NCBI RefSeq assembly: GCF_002865645.1
Contig: NW_020194685.1
Location: forward strand, 1,130,807-1,194,806
Origin: Hyaloscypha bicolor E
Lineage: Eukaryota > Ascomycota > Leotiomycetes > Helotiales > Hyaloscyphaceae
DNA length: 64,000 bases
Reading direction: 5' to 3'
Shown here: positions 45,385 through 56,875 of the stretch, in pieces
Numbering within the stretch: position 1 is the stretch's first letter
How the letters are laid out: every line of letters starts with the position of its first letter
Notes under the pieces: model-generated
What the model saw: only the letters and a program-made list of their open reading frames with translations
Told to the model about the DNA's origin: nothing
Database searches by the model: none
Position numbers and translations under genes: made by a program

Positions 45385-45929
45385 GCGGTAGGTGATATGC
45401 GTGACGAACGGACAGACTCGGCACTTTTGGCGAGGTTTGATTACGGTCTTGGAGAGGGGCGAGCATACAAACAAGAGAGGTGCGTGTTGAGAAGATGGTG
45501 TACGAATACGCTTTGTAATTCATTTTTCTAATTTCCTTTCGCGCTCCGGGCTGTTAAGTTGCGAGGGAAGTTTTGGTGTTGGGGCGTTGACCCTTGGGGC
45601 GTGGAGAGAGCGGCCGGCGTTGGCTGTCTAGACTTATGAATAGTAATGCAATGCAATAAGTGATCTACTTCGTCTCCGTCCCCCTATTATACTGATAGTC
45701 TCCTTTCTAATTGTGAAGGTCCTTAATGATAATGACATCAACATCATAATTTATTCTGTCCGCTGCAAGGAGCGCATGAGGTACGTCCATCCTTGACTCG
45801 GCCAAAGCAGTCAAGGTCCACGAATGAAGCCAGAGAAACTTTCATTGCTCCAGAGTAATGTGGTACATCGAGTCGATGTGCAACAAAACCAGTGTTCCAG
45901 ACGTTCACGCTTGAGATCAAGGTCGAGAC

Positions 45930-45998
45930 GAAATCCAACTTTCATCTCAAAATCTCAGACGTAGGATGACATGAAATCTAACTTTCATCCCAAGATCT
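45930..45998. repeat. Imperfect 26-bp direct repeat, two copies
   Basis: Two copies of a GAAATCyAACTTTCATCyCA-type sequence, 43 bp apart start to start, with three differences between them. Confidence 0.7.
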
Positions 45999-48641
45999 GC
46001 TGAAAAGGTTGTGATGTGCTACAATTCTCAGATTTGCTATCTGCTCCCTCCAGCCTGATTCGGTGAGAACCCCTTTTCATCTGAAAAGACAACCAGGCGT
46101 TATTGATATCCTCATTGGACCAGGAAGCTAGGAAGATGGAAACGACGTGCCACAAATGCTCGATTTTCTAGATTCACTCTGTAGATTGAGGAAAGAAATT
46201 TTCAATGTACCAAGTATTTTTTGGAACACTGAGGCGATGTGCAATAAAAGAGTTTGGTAATTATTCACTACGCAAGTCTTAAGAGTGGATCCCGTATTAT
46301 GAAGTTGACTGGCAGGTGGTTCATGACACTTGTACTTCTTTCTTTCGTACTTTAAATCACGGGAGTATCTTGACACATTGGCATCGCCATATCATCAGGT
46401 TACGCGATTCATAGGTTCGGGGATAACTTCGAGGAATCGAGTGGTACCGGAGTCCATCTGGAAAGCCTCGCAAGCAGATTATCGGACGCGAAGCTCAATC
46501 TGTAGAAACTCGGAGGACCGGTGCAGTTCTGGTGGTCTGCTTGCTTCACCTCTTCTGTAAAACCGCATGAACCTTACCTCGTTAATCTCGAGGTTGTCGT
46601 CCGTAGGTAGCCGAACCGTAAAATCCTGCACTCATATATATTCTGATTCGACTCGTCCCCCTGTCATGTGAAGCGTGTCGCTATGAGATTTTCCATTTTA
46701 AGTGCTGATATCTGTGCTGTTCCTACAATCGTCCTTCTACTCCGAATGGAACGGGTGTTTCATTTGTTTTCGGGTGGACGGTGCCTGAGAGGGGTTTAAG
46801 CTGAGTCCCTTCTTGTGCATCAGCCCGTGTCGGCATGCTTTCCCCCCTGAATGCGTGTGTGAGTGGGTCGTCAGGCACAAGCAGTTGGAGGAGACTGATT
46901 GGAGGATGCATGTGGTGAGAATTACATTGTGAGTGTTATTCAGAGATTCTGCATGATGAATCGGTCCATGAACGTGCTCTGAATGTCGAAAAGGGGGATT
47001 GTTCACTAAATCACGGAGCGGAAGTCGAGCCGAGCGTTCCGCTTTAGTGTACAGGGAAGCAGTTGCCATCCAGAACCTCAAGTCCGACTGTAGAGGAAGG
47101 CTTACAACTGCTGTTGCAGTAAACGGCGCATGATAAGTTCCTCGAAACGAGGGCGGAGGACGCTTTGTCCCTGAATATGGGCAGTGCTGTGGCTTAAAAT
47201 TCCCTGCTGGAGATCTTCGGGAGATGGAGATATCATCAGACAACTCTTGCCATTTGCATGAACGTATGGAGAAATGCCATGCTGGACATTTCTTGCTTGC
47301 CTAAATGTGTTATTTTATGCTTGGTATTGCCTTGCTTTGCGCCTCCTTTGCATTGCCCCAGATGTTCATTTGTCCTGTCGTCAAGTTCAAGCTGTCTGTG
47401 CGACATCGCCATGGGGGATTGAAGACGTGCCTCAGATCTTCGGAGATCTAAATCCTGCAACAGGTATTCCGGAGTATATCACGCTCGGATCTTGAGATCG
47501 AGGATTGACAATCGATCAGCCGCAGCAGTGAGCACTGACTTGAGTCCGTGTTGAGACCCATCTGGAGTCTCGTGAGTCGTCTTCGAGGCGCGGCACGTGA
47601 TGAGCATAAAGTGAAATATTCAAATATGTCAGCGGGAGAGGGGCATGTAGATCCCGCAAAACCCCTGTTGGTTCCTTGCGCCATCTCCCCGGCCGCCAGG
47701 GGCGGATTTTTGAGAATTCCTGGCCGAATGAGAGGGACACGGATGGGGCGCCAGGAACGTACAAGTATGGATGGGAGAGGCGTAGCTGAAGGTTTGACAG
47801 GATAGGGACGATGCGATGTTAGACTGCAAAGCGCACTTGCAGTCTTAATTTCAAGCGCATGTGGAGCACTTATGGTGTGGTGGTGGTGATCCAAACAGAC
47901 GCTCTGGCTGGAGAGTGTCAAGTGTCAACGAATCCCCTGTCGCAGCCCTCACATTGTGGAGCCGTGGACACACAAATTGTATGGGTGAGCAACTCCTCCC
48001 ACTTGATGAAACGCGACGACGACCGCGAGATGGAGGCGTGGCACAATTATTGCTTGCTTCAATGGAATAATGTATGCCAAACGCCGATCGGGCCGGGGAT
48101 GGCGATGTCTGCTCGGATGCCCCCATTCTTGAGAGGGATCATCCAAACCTGTCCCTGCTGCGCAAGTCATCATTGATCGGTTTCATGGATGTACTGTACG
48201 GAGTATAACCAGAAATAGGTGTGGGCAAGAGGTGTTTCTAATGGAGATGAGCTTATTCCGGGAAAAGCTAAATTGTGATTGAGTGGGCCGGGCTGGACTG
48301 GTGTTGCAGATTCACAGCAGCATTAGAAACACGCGTGCTGCTCCGGGGTTTGCAGCAGACCCCCAAGCCCCAAACCACAGGTTTCTTGATCGCGACTCTG
48401 GTGACAGAAATGTAGCTGCAACTGTTGCATGTCCTGGACTCAAATGAACCTGACGACGTCTCGCCGTATTCACTGCAGGCCCTTGGAGAAAGTTTCCGGG
48501 GGAATGCAACGCACGCAGGGAGGACAAAGGCTGAAGTATCACCCTGGCGATCTTGTGCAACGTGCAATAACCTCGTGCTTTGGGTGACACGAGGCTGCTA
48601 TCTGCTATCTGTCGTGGAGGCCACTGGGAGGGAGGCCAGTT

Positions 48642-48658
48642 GGGGGGGGGGGGGGGGG
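48642..48658 (+). repeat. Homopolymer run of 17 G
   Basis: Uninterrupted G17 after GGCCAGTT. Such runs often vary in length and cause sequencing errors; on either strand it could form a quadruplex. Confidence 0.95.
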
Positions 48659-48815
48659 ACTTTGAAGAGATCGGGTTGAAAACGGGGAGGGACGAGAGGA
48701 ACAAGGGGGAAGGATAAAAATAAAACTAGCCCGTGGCCGTTGTTTACTGTACTCAACTGGAGGAGGGAGGCAAAATTGCCCAGCAGTCAGCCTTTCGGAG
48801 AGCAGCGCGTGAAGG

Positions 48816-48860
48816 GAGGGAGAGAGAGAGAGAGTGAGTGAGTGAGTGAGAGTGAGAGTG
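48816..48860 (+). repeat. GA / GTGA microsatellite
   Basis: GAGGGAGAGAGAGAGAGAG passes into four to five GTGA units and then GAGAGTG. Located about 1 kb upstream of the LIM-RhoGAP start. Confidence 0.95.
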
Positions 48861-49865
48861 AAGTCAAGGTGAAGTTTGCGTCGTCCCAAAATACTCGGCC
48901 ATGCACAACTCCTCGCCTCTCCTTTCCTCTCCTCTCCCCTGCCACCCCCCTGCCACGCTCTCGTCCAGCCCAGCCGTTGTGCTGCACTGGTCGTGAGCCT
49001 TTCTATCTGAAACAGATCCACTGCTCGGCTTCGAGAAGAGACCATGCCCCTTTGAGACGCTTCCTTTCCTAAACAACACAACCCCGGCACTGGCACTCGA
49101 CCCATCCCAGAACAGGAGAATCCAGGTGCCTCTCGAACTCAAGGTCTTGGCAAGGTGTTGGTGTTGCTATTGCTGTTGCCATTGCGACTGCGAGGCTTAG
49201 GTTTCTAGGCAGCGTCGTTCTTCCCTTGCCTTGCTTCCCTTCTGCCGCTCAGCTTCTCGACAGCATTTGTACACTTTGTACAGTTCAAGGGGTTCCGACT
49301 GCAGGCACTAACCCGCCAGTGGCCACTCGCAGCAGAGCGGCCCATTTCAAAGACATTTTCACCTCATTAACTTAACTGTACGAGAGCCACAATACCACCC
49401 CCCTCCCCCCCCAGTGCACATCTCGGCTCCGGCTTGGCCCTGGCCTGGAATGCTTTGTGGTCACTGGAGAGAAAGCCATCACTACTCAACAGCCTCAGCC
49501 TCCTTTGTTCCTCCATCGTATCTCTTCCCATTACACATCATCATCATCTTAAGCAACCATCAACAATGCCCACCGTTTAGCGCTTTTCAAACATAATTAT
49601 TGATATTGTTCCTCACCCTGCCGTCGCTCAATCAACGATCCGCGGCCTGTGCTTCGCCCTGCCCATTGCACTCGCCGCGACCGTGACCGAGCGAGCGAGC
49701 GAGCAACTGTGGCACTACTGTCTTCACCCGACAACCTCGTCGAGAGACTGGATCTCCAATTCATGATCTAGCCCGATCTGCATTGCGCACACCTGCGGAG
49801 GACGCGTTGTTGGTGTTGTTGGAGATACAGGAGAACACAGGGCCGTAGACCGGCCTCACTTCAGA

Positions 49866-52800
49866 ATGGACTCCCCAGCGGACTTCTTGGACGAAGATGA
49901 AGCGGTTTTTCCTTGCAAAGGATGTGGAGAAATTCTTGAGGAGGGCAAAGCTTTTGAGCTTGGTAGGTCTCTGAATCATATCCCCACACCACAGTCATCT
50001 TTCCCAGCGTTTCAGTCAGCATTCAGGTCTCGAGCATTCGTGGCCGAGGATCTCTGTCTCGCTGGCTTTGATGGTCTCTCTCCATCTTCAGCATCTTCAT
50101 GGCACCTCCTACGTCCAAGTCCAACCCGGCTAACGAATCTGCAGCTGGTAATCGGTGGCATCTGAACTGCTTTCGATGCAATACCTGCGGAACGCTCCTC
50201 GACTCGGATGCGAACCTCCTCCTCCTCGGCGATGGCTCCCTGATTTGCAACAATTGTACATACAGCTGCAGTGCCTGCGGAAACAAGATCGAAGATCTAG
50301 CAATTCTCACAGGCGACCAGGCGTTCTGCGCAACATGCTTTCGTTGTAGGAACTGTAAGCGCAAGATCGAGAACCTCCGATACGCGCGAACTTCACAAGG
50401 CATATTTTGCATGAGTTGTCACGAGTCTTTGATGGCACGGAGAAGGAAGAAATCAAGAGCTGCAGCAAATGCGAAGTTGAAAAAGGACGACCAGTCTCCC
50501 ATGCTTGTCGACAAGTCCCTCCCCGCCCTGCCGCCAAACGCGATGTCACAAAATGCTTTTTCCCCAGATCGAGAAACGCCTGATTCTTTAGACACTGATA
50601 CTCCGACTGAACTTTCCCCCAGACCGCGTCAAGGCTACACGCAGAACGATTCCTCGTCACGAAGCAGCTCGCGACGACCCCCTGAGCGATCACCGGAACG
50701 TACATCCAGTGATACACAAACCAGAGACGGGTTGACCCTCCCCACGACAACTTATCGAAACAACCGCCATTCGACTATCTCACCGGCATCAGACGTCAAT
50801 GGCGATGATGGCGAAAGCTTCTTCATACCCCTTGCTTTAGATCCAAGCCCCGCTCCGAATGTGACCCCGCGCTCAACCTCCGAGACAAGGGTTGACCCGT
50901 CGAAGAAAAGCAAGGAGAACAAGGCACCCGAGAAGGATTACTTTGGATCCAAGAGCAATGGACGGAGCGAGCCTCAGAAGTCCAGGGAACCAAGTTCGTC
51001 TTCCTCGACTCCGCATATCGCCTTCCAAGAAAAGGGTCGACAGCCTTCTGCGGAAGAGACGGCGCAGATTAAGGATAGCATTCGGAAGGCCCAGGCTGGA
51101 GGCAAGGCCTCGTCTACGAAAGCCTCCCCTGCCATTGGAGCTGACGATACTCGGGTTCAACACGCCAACTCTCCGAAGTCGAACGGGCATGGCAAGACTC
51201 AGTCCTCTGCTGACAAGTTCAAACTAGGAGAGGTCCCAAAGGGGAAGAAAGCGGGCAATTCAAGAAGCAACTCACAGTCTGAAATCAGTGATAGCAGTGT
51301 GTCTCGCTCCACGTCTGGTGGGCTATCGGCTCCGCCTCGGAAAGAAGTTGGTGTCACAATCACCAGGACTGATTCACCGAAGCCATTGCTCTCTGCAGAA
51401 AATACAGGGACGCCTCGTTCTTCTCAAGAGTCAAGACTGAGAGATGACTTGGAACCCCGACGATCCACAGAGTCTAGAGATTCGTCTTGGCCAATCTCAA
51501 GACTAGATTCTGGCAGCACATCAAGGTCGATACCTCGAAAGGAGTTGGCAACTGGAGCAGTAAAGAATACCATCAGCAGCTCCTTGGGCTCATCATCTGG
51601 TGCGGAAACATCGCCATCGTCTGATTCTTCCTCCGATACACCAGGCCTTACCCCAACGGTCAATGGGAAGAGCATTTCGGGACCCTTGAATTTGCAAGCC
51701 TTGGTGAAGGATGAATTGGCACCCCCAACTCGCGCACCCAATCGTCCATCAGGTCCACAACAGCAACTCAGCGATTCTTATATGGCTCCCCGCGCCCCGC
51801 CACAACCCCCGCCAGTCGGGTCCCATGCAGCAAAGGATTCTAGCGGCTCTTCCAATGGTGTCCCGGTCTCACCAAAATTGCCACGATGGAGCGCCGGCGG
51901 GGATTTCACGATGGATGAGGATATGGCGCGGATACTGGGAGGAACAGATGAGAGCTCACAATCGATTCTGCGCCGGGTTTCCAACGCTGTGCGTCACGGC
52001 AGGACCAACAGTGAAGCAAGCAACCCTGCCCGCTATCCCGGCCATGGACGCAGCGTAAGTGAGACGACGACACGGACAGCTGCGTCACCTCGTTGGCCAA
52101 AAACACCAATTATTGAAGATTCCAGCGCGCCTAGAGATATCAGCAGTCCCATATCAATTACCTCGCCTGTCTCTGGAGACGATCCTGCTCTACTTAGAAG
52201 ACAACTTCGTAATTCAGAACAACGTGTCGCCGAACTCGAACGTCAATTCTCAAGCGAGAAGGACCTCAAATCAATCAACAAGAAGTTGATCGAGAAGAGG
52301 AAAACTGTCTCGGTCCTGGATTCGCAAGCAGAGCTCATGTTTCAACAGCTGGAGGTCCTGACAGCTCATGTGCAAAGGGCAAAGGATACTAAGCAGCCCA
52401 TCAATATGGCAGAGTTAGAAGACTTGGCGATCAAGGACTTTGTGCAGAGAATAGAGCGATTGAAGCAGACCATGTCAACCAGCGTGGAGGCATTGTATGA
52501 GGAGCGAAATACACTTCTGGAGGAAAAGAGCGCGATCATGGCTGACCGGGACAGAGCTTTGGTAGACTTTGAACAGTTATCCTCGAAGAATGCCCAACTC
52601 GCCGATATGAATAACGATCTAACGCACCAAATACAAGAACGTTTCAAGGCTCAGAGTGGAAGCAGCATGGATAGTCCGAGACCACCAATAGGCGGATTGG
52701 GAATCTATACACACCATAGCAAGGACAAGTCGAATGTCTCTGTGCAGCTGGACGATAGTCTGCGGCCCTCAACTAGCACAGCCCTTTTCGGCTCGGTCAA

Positions 52801-53895
52801 TGCCTATCCTCAGGCTATGGATCAGGATCCAAGTATGGAACCTGCGACAGTTCTCTCTGCTCCACATGTGGTCAACATCCGGAAGGGCCAGGCGAAGAAG
52901 TTCAATTGGAAGAAGGGTGGTCAAACAGTTGCAAAGGGCGTTTCCAAGGGTTTCAAGGGCGCATTCTCTTCAGCTCAGCAAGAACGTAATCAACAATGGG
53001 CAGGCCAAAATGGCGACAGCATTGGGATGCCGTACAATATGACGGTGGCTCCCATTGAATCCCCTGCTGCTACTCAATCTGGTAACCTTCCGCGACCCGG
53101 GACCAATGACCCTAGACAGGGGGGAGGCTTTGGTTTGTTCAAGAAGTCCAACACCATGCCGAAGCTGAGTTCGAATGGAGCACCCTCAGTTGCGGAACAT
53201 CCCTCAACACTGTTTGGATCGGACTTGGTCGAACGAGCTGATTACGAACGCCGCCAAATCCCAAGCGTCGTCACACGTTGTATTGAGGAAGTTGAGCTAC
53301 GAGGCATGGATATCGAGGGAATCTACCGGAAGACCGGCGGAAACAGCCAAGTCAAGCTGATCCAAGAAGGATTTGACAAGACCGAAGACTACGACATTTC
53401 GGATCCTGGATTGGATATCACTGCCGTGACGAGTGTTCTCAAGCAGTACTTCAGAAGACTACCAACACCACTCCTGACCTTCGACGTCTATGACCGTGTC
53501 CTGGAATCAATCTGTAAGTATCATGGCCGCAATGATTACCATGTCCATGCTAATCATATTCTAGCCATTGAGAATGACCAGGAGCGGTGCGCTCACCTGA
53601 GAACGACCTTCAATATGCTCCCTCCCAAGCATCGCGATTGTCTCGAGTTTTTAATCTTCCATCTCGTTCGCGTTGCCAATAGAGAAAGCGAGAACCTGGT
53701 ATGCTCTGTCCTCCCGTTATCTCCGGACCCAACACTAACACATCAAAGATGACACCTAAGAATCTTGCCGTGGTCTTCGCACCTACGATCATGCGAGATC
53801 TCAGCATTGATCGAGAAATGACTGACATGCATGCCAAAAACAATGCAGTGCAATTTGTCATCGAGAACAGCAACGAAATATTCGGCCCTCCTTGA
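49866..53895 (+). CDS. LIM-domain Rho GTPase-activating protein (Rga1/Rga2-like)
   Basis: Exons 49866-49962, 50145-53513, 53565-53698 and 53749-53895 give 1248 residues. LIM1 uses C17, C20, H38, C41, C44, C47, C67 and C70; LIM2 uses C74, C77, C94, C97, C100, C103 and the C121/C124 region. A Ser/Pro/Lys-rich linker of over 500 residues follows, then a coiled coil at about 715-870. The RhoGAP domain (about 1056-1245) has the arginine finger in IEGIYRKTGG and ends with KNLAVVFAPTIM. Yeast relatives switch off Cdc42 to control polarity. The first intron (182 nt) interrupts LIM1; intron 2 (53514-53564) is 51 nt with no in-frame stop, so retention would insert 17 residues into the GAP domain. Two LIM domains plus RhoGAP define the family. 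Confidence 0.93.
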
Positions 53896-55482
53896 ACGAA
53901 CAACACCCCCTCTTTGAAACTTCAACATCTGGCTCGGAAGGAGATCCACTCGGAATTCCGAATTGTATATTTCTGCTTCATGGCCAATTGGCATACGACA
54001 GGCGTTACGCTTGGATGAACCGGCTGATTGAATTGACGGTTTTTCCAAATTCATACATCGGCGTTTGATTTGCCCTTTACGTTTCCTTCTTCGTGCTGGC
54101 GAGCCCGACTGGCTTACAACCGGTCAAATTGATATCCAATCTGTTTTTACGGAGAGGCGTTGTGTTTAAGCCTGCTGATCCATGTGGAAGGACAGGTGGA
54201 GATGGAGTGAGGCCTAAAGAGAGGCGAGGAATGTAACTATGATTCGACGCAGCGGAGGATTCGATTTGATTTACGTTCGTGGATGGAGCCATACTGGGGT
54301 GTGTCCCTTTGGTCTGCAGTGCTCGGCGTGGCAGAGCGCACCCATACCTTTGAAGAATAGCATGTTGTAGTACATATTCTCTTTCGACGATGATTGAAAT
54401 GAATAGATTCTTCCATCCCGGCGTTACTTTTGTCCTGGAGTGAAATACAATCAATGAAAGGAGAATATACTGGCGCAAGGTTTATTTCGGAACTCACTTC
54501 TCGAGGAGTCTCGAATGCACTCAGATATTGTCTATCCACGAAGATCAATGGCTATCAAAGGAAGTTCCTCTCATGAAATCCTTGCTTCCTGTTTTAGGAG
54601 TCTTCCTGGGATTGAGAAAGTCCCATAAGTAAAGAGACGTTGAAGTAGCTTTGTTCTAAGATAGTTGTTAGTCAAGTGATGCCTGGCTTTAAGATACCTT
54701 TTAGAGTGGTTGCTTGTACAGTTTGGCATGGGACAATCTGTGCTGAATCTACAAGTTAGTGAAGAACTCTTAACCCCTTACCTTGCTCTGATGTCTGCCT
54801 TTTATTCTTGTATTTTAAGGTTGTGGTCAAATTTTAATATGGTTTTGATACTCGTCCTCTTTCCTGATCTGCAGTTTTAGCTGGTGTTTTCAACGCCCCT
54901 GTCATATTTTGTACTGGAAGATGTTTTCTACCATCGTTGCTTGCAGGGTGTTTCCTGTCTCGCTTGTTTCTTGCAAACTCGGGACATCGAGACTCGAGAG
55001 CGGTCGGGTTTGATTACAAGATTACTTTCCAATGCCCAGACCTTAGGGATCTTTGTTTTAGAATGTACAAAATGAAGAAAGAACTTTTAGAAGGATTGTC
55101 CACTGCAATTCAGAACATTGAGAGTATTAGTTTTTAGATATTCCACAGTGCCATATTTTAAAGCTGCCTGCCTATTATCAATGTTTCAAATCACCTGGAA
55201 GAATTATCTAAGCTTCTCAACTGGCTCTATCTCTTAATGTTCTCCACTCACTATGAGCATTTAATCCTCACACCTAATCTCATTCTATGCCCGCACCTTG
55301 AATAATCGTCCAATCTCCACCACCCTTCTGATAATTTCGCGCTTTCTACTTTCTATTGTTCGCCTCGTCTAGTCTTGTGGCTCCTTCTTGTAATGCCCTT
55401 CACTTCGTGTATATACATGGCTACTTCTCTTCGATTATCCGACTTTGTCCACACAACATCCACAACAGCCAACATCGACAAG
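53896..55482. other. Intergenic region
   Basis: 1.6 kb between genes on the same strand. AT-richer from about 54550, with short chance frames (e.g. 54937-55137). No repeats or RNA genes recognised. Confidence 0.5.
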
Positions 55483-56518
55483 ATGCCTCCCAGACTCAGC
55501 CTCAAAGGCTTTCTGCGTAGAGATCTGCTTTCAAGACGCACGAGAGCACTCATTCCCTACTACAATGATCACAACGCTAGTCGCACGCCCAACCTCAAAC
55601 GCGAATCGGTGCCGGATCTCACTTCTCCCCCTCGAACTGGCACCCCACCAAACGAAGCTGACTCGAAGCCAGCTCGAGAGGTCGACAGCATTTTTGGCGA
55701 GCCTATCTACACCAAGGAGGAGGTTTTCAAAGAAAAGTTTGAGCAACTCCTTGCTTCCGATCCTCAGCAAGAGCAAGTTGTCAGACCGCGCCGTCATAAT
55801 CCCGAACTTGTCAAGTTGATGGATGAACTCAACGCTCTTGTCAAGCGAGAACTGGAGGCGAGCCCCGAGGAGAGGAAATTGATTCGAAACCAAAAGTTGG
55901 CTTTGACTAAGGAAATTGGAAAGCTGGAGGCAAAGATTGAGGAGAAGAGAGTCAAGAGGTGCAAAGGTACGTCTGTACTAATTTAAGAGTCCCAGGTTGC
56001 CTAGGCACAATTGCAAGACGGCTCAACTTTGCTGACACTTAGTCCAGTACCATTAGATGAAGAAGCAACATTGCCAGAGCCAATCAGTCCTGACGAGAAA
56101 AAGCATATTCAAGTGATGCAAGAAAGAGCATCCAAGGCGGTTTTGGGCTTAGAGGTACGGTTTCAGGCCCTTGTCACACCTTCTGACACCTTCCTAGGGA
56201 CCACGCCAGAAGAAGCGAAAGCGGGAGGACGCGGATGACCCTTACGAACTGGACGGAGAGGATCGACTTCGCGCGGGAATCAGCCTCAATTCGCACAGGG
56301 AGATACCACTCACAGGCCGTTGGTATTCGAGGGTTCACGACTACTTCCCAGAGCCAGAGAATGGAGTGGATGGGGCAGGTGTTCTTGAGGACTTGACAGT
56401 TGAGGAGAGGCTCACGATGCGGAGGGAGCTGGCTGAGTATGGAGAGAAGTTGGCGAAGACGGCGAGGATGTTCAAGGAAGATGAGAGGAAGGCTGGGAAG
56501 GGTTGGTACGGAAAGTGA
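55483..56518 (+). CDS. Unknown basic/acidic coiled-coil protein, three exons
   Basis: Exons 55483-55966, 56048-56154 and 56198-56518 give 303 residues if translation starts at MPPRLSLKGFLRR; in-frame ATGs at 55393 and 55417 could add up to 30 residues. The N-terminus is Arg/Leu-rich and could be a mitochondrial presequence. The middle holds FGEPIYTKEEVFKEKFEQLL and a long charged helix (ELVKLMDELNALVKRELE, ALTKEIGKLEAKIEEKRVKR). The last exon has a lysine-rich patch (QKKRKREDADDPYELDGEDR), a block GRWYSRVHDYFPEPENGVD and a helical end. All splice junctions keep phase with standard signals, so the gene is real. No family recognised. Confidence 0.65.
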
Positions 56519-56875
56519 GGCTGAGAAGGCTGGGATAGGAATAGGGGCTATGGTCACGTGTTTGGCAGCAGTGCATCATTAACTGGGTTGCTTTGACATA
56601 TTCCGCAGATGCATGGATTTAGCAAATAGAAGCGATGAGTATCTTCTCCCATCATCTTAGAATCGAATGGTTGCGCTAGGAAGAGTCGCTCTTATGAGTA
56701 GTCATATTTTCCGTCTATTTGTTTGACGCCGCTTGGCGCATTCTTGGCTCACCTTTGGAAGGAACGAACAATAGCTTGTTATCGCAATCGCCATCCTATT
56801 CACCTTCCTCGGAATTTCGCTTTGGGGCGCTACCACTTTCCTTTAGATTTCCCTCTGAGTTCGTTCTTGCCTTTC
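56519..56875. other. Intergenic region
   Basis: 357 bp; promoter and leader of the Myb-like gene. A frame overlapping the gene start runs back to 56723, so the true start could lie slightly upstream. Confidence 0.5.

Larger units (their letters stand above)
45385..49865. other. Long intergenic and leader region upstream of the LIM-RhoGAP gene
   Basis: 4.5 kb without a convincing gene. It contains an imperfect 26-bp direct repeat (45930-45955 and 45973-45998), chance frames around 46.7-48.7 kb, a 17-base G run and a GA/GTGA microsatellite near 48.6-48.9 kb. The last 700 bp are pyrimidine-rich and may be a long 5' leader with short upstream ORFs. Confidence 0.5.

Noticed and set aside
46737..47243. 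168-codon minus-strand frame in the long intergenic region
   Set aside because: Low-information composition (His/Ser/Thr-rich), no domain, overlapped by other chance frames.
48605..49105. 166-codon minus-strand frame over the microsatellite
   Set aside because: Its sequence is dictated by GA/TC repeats and the G17 run.
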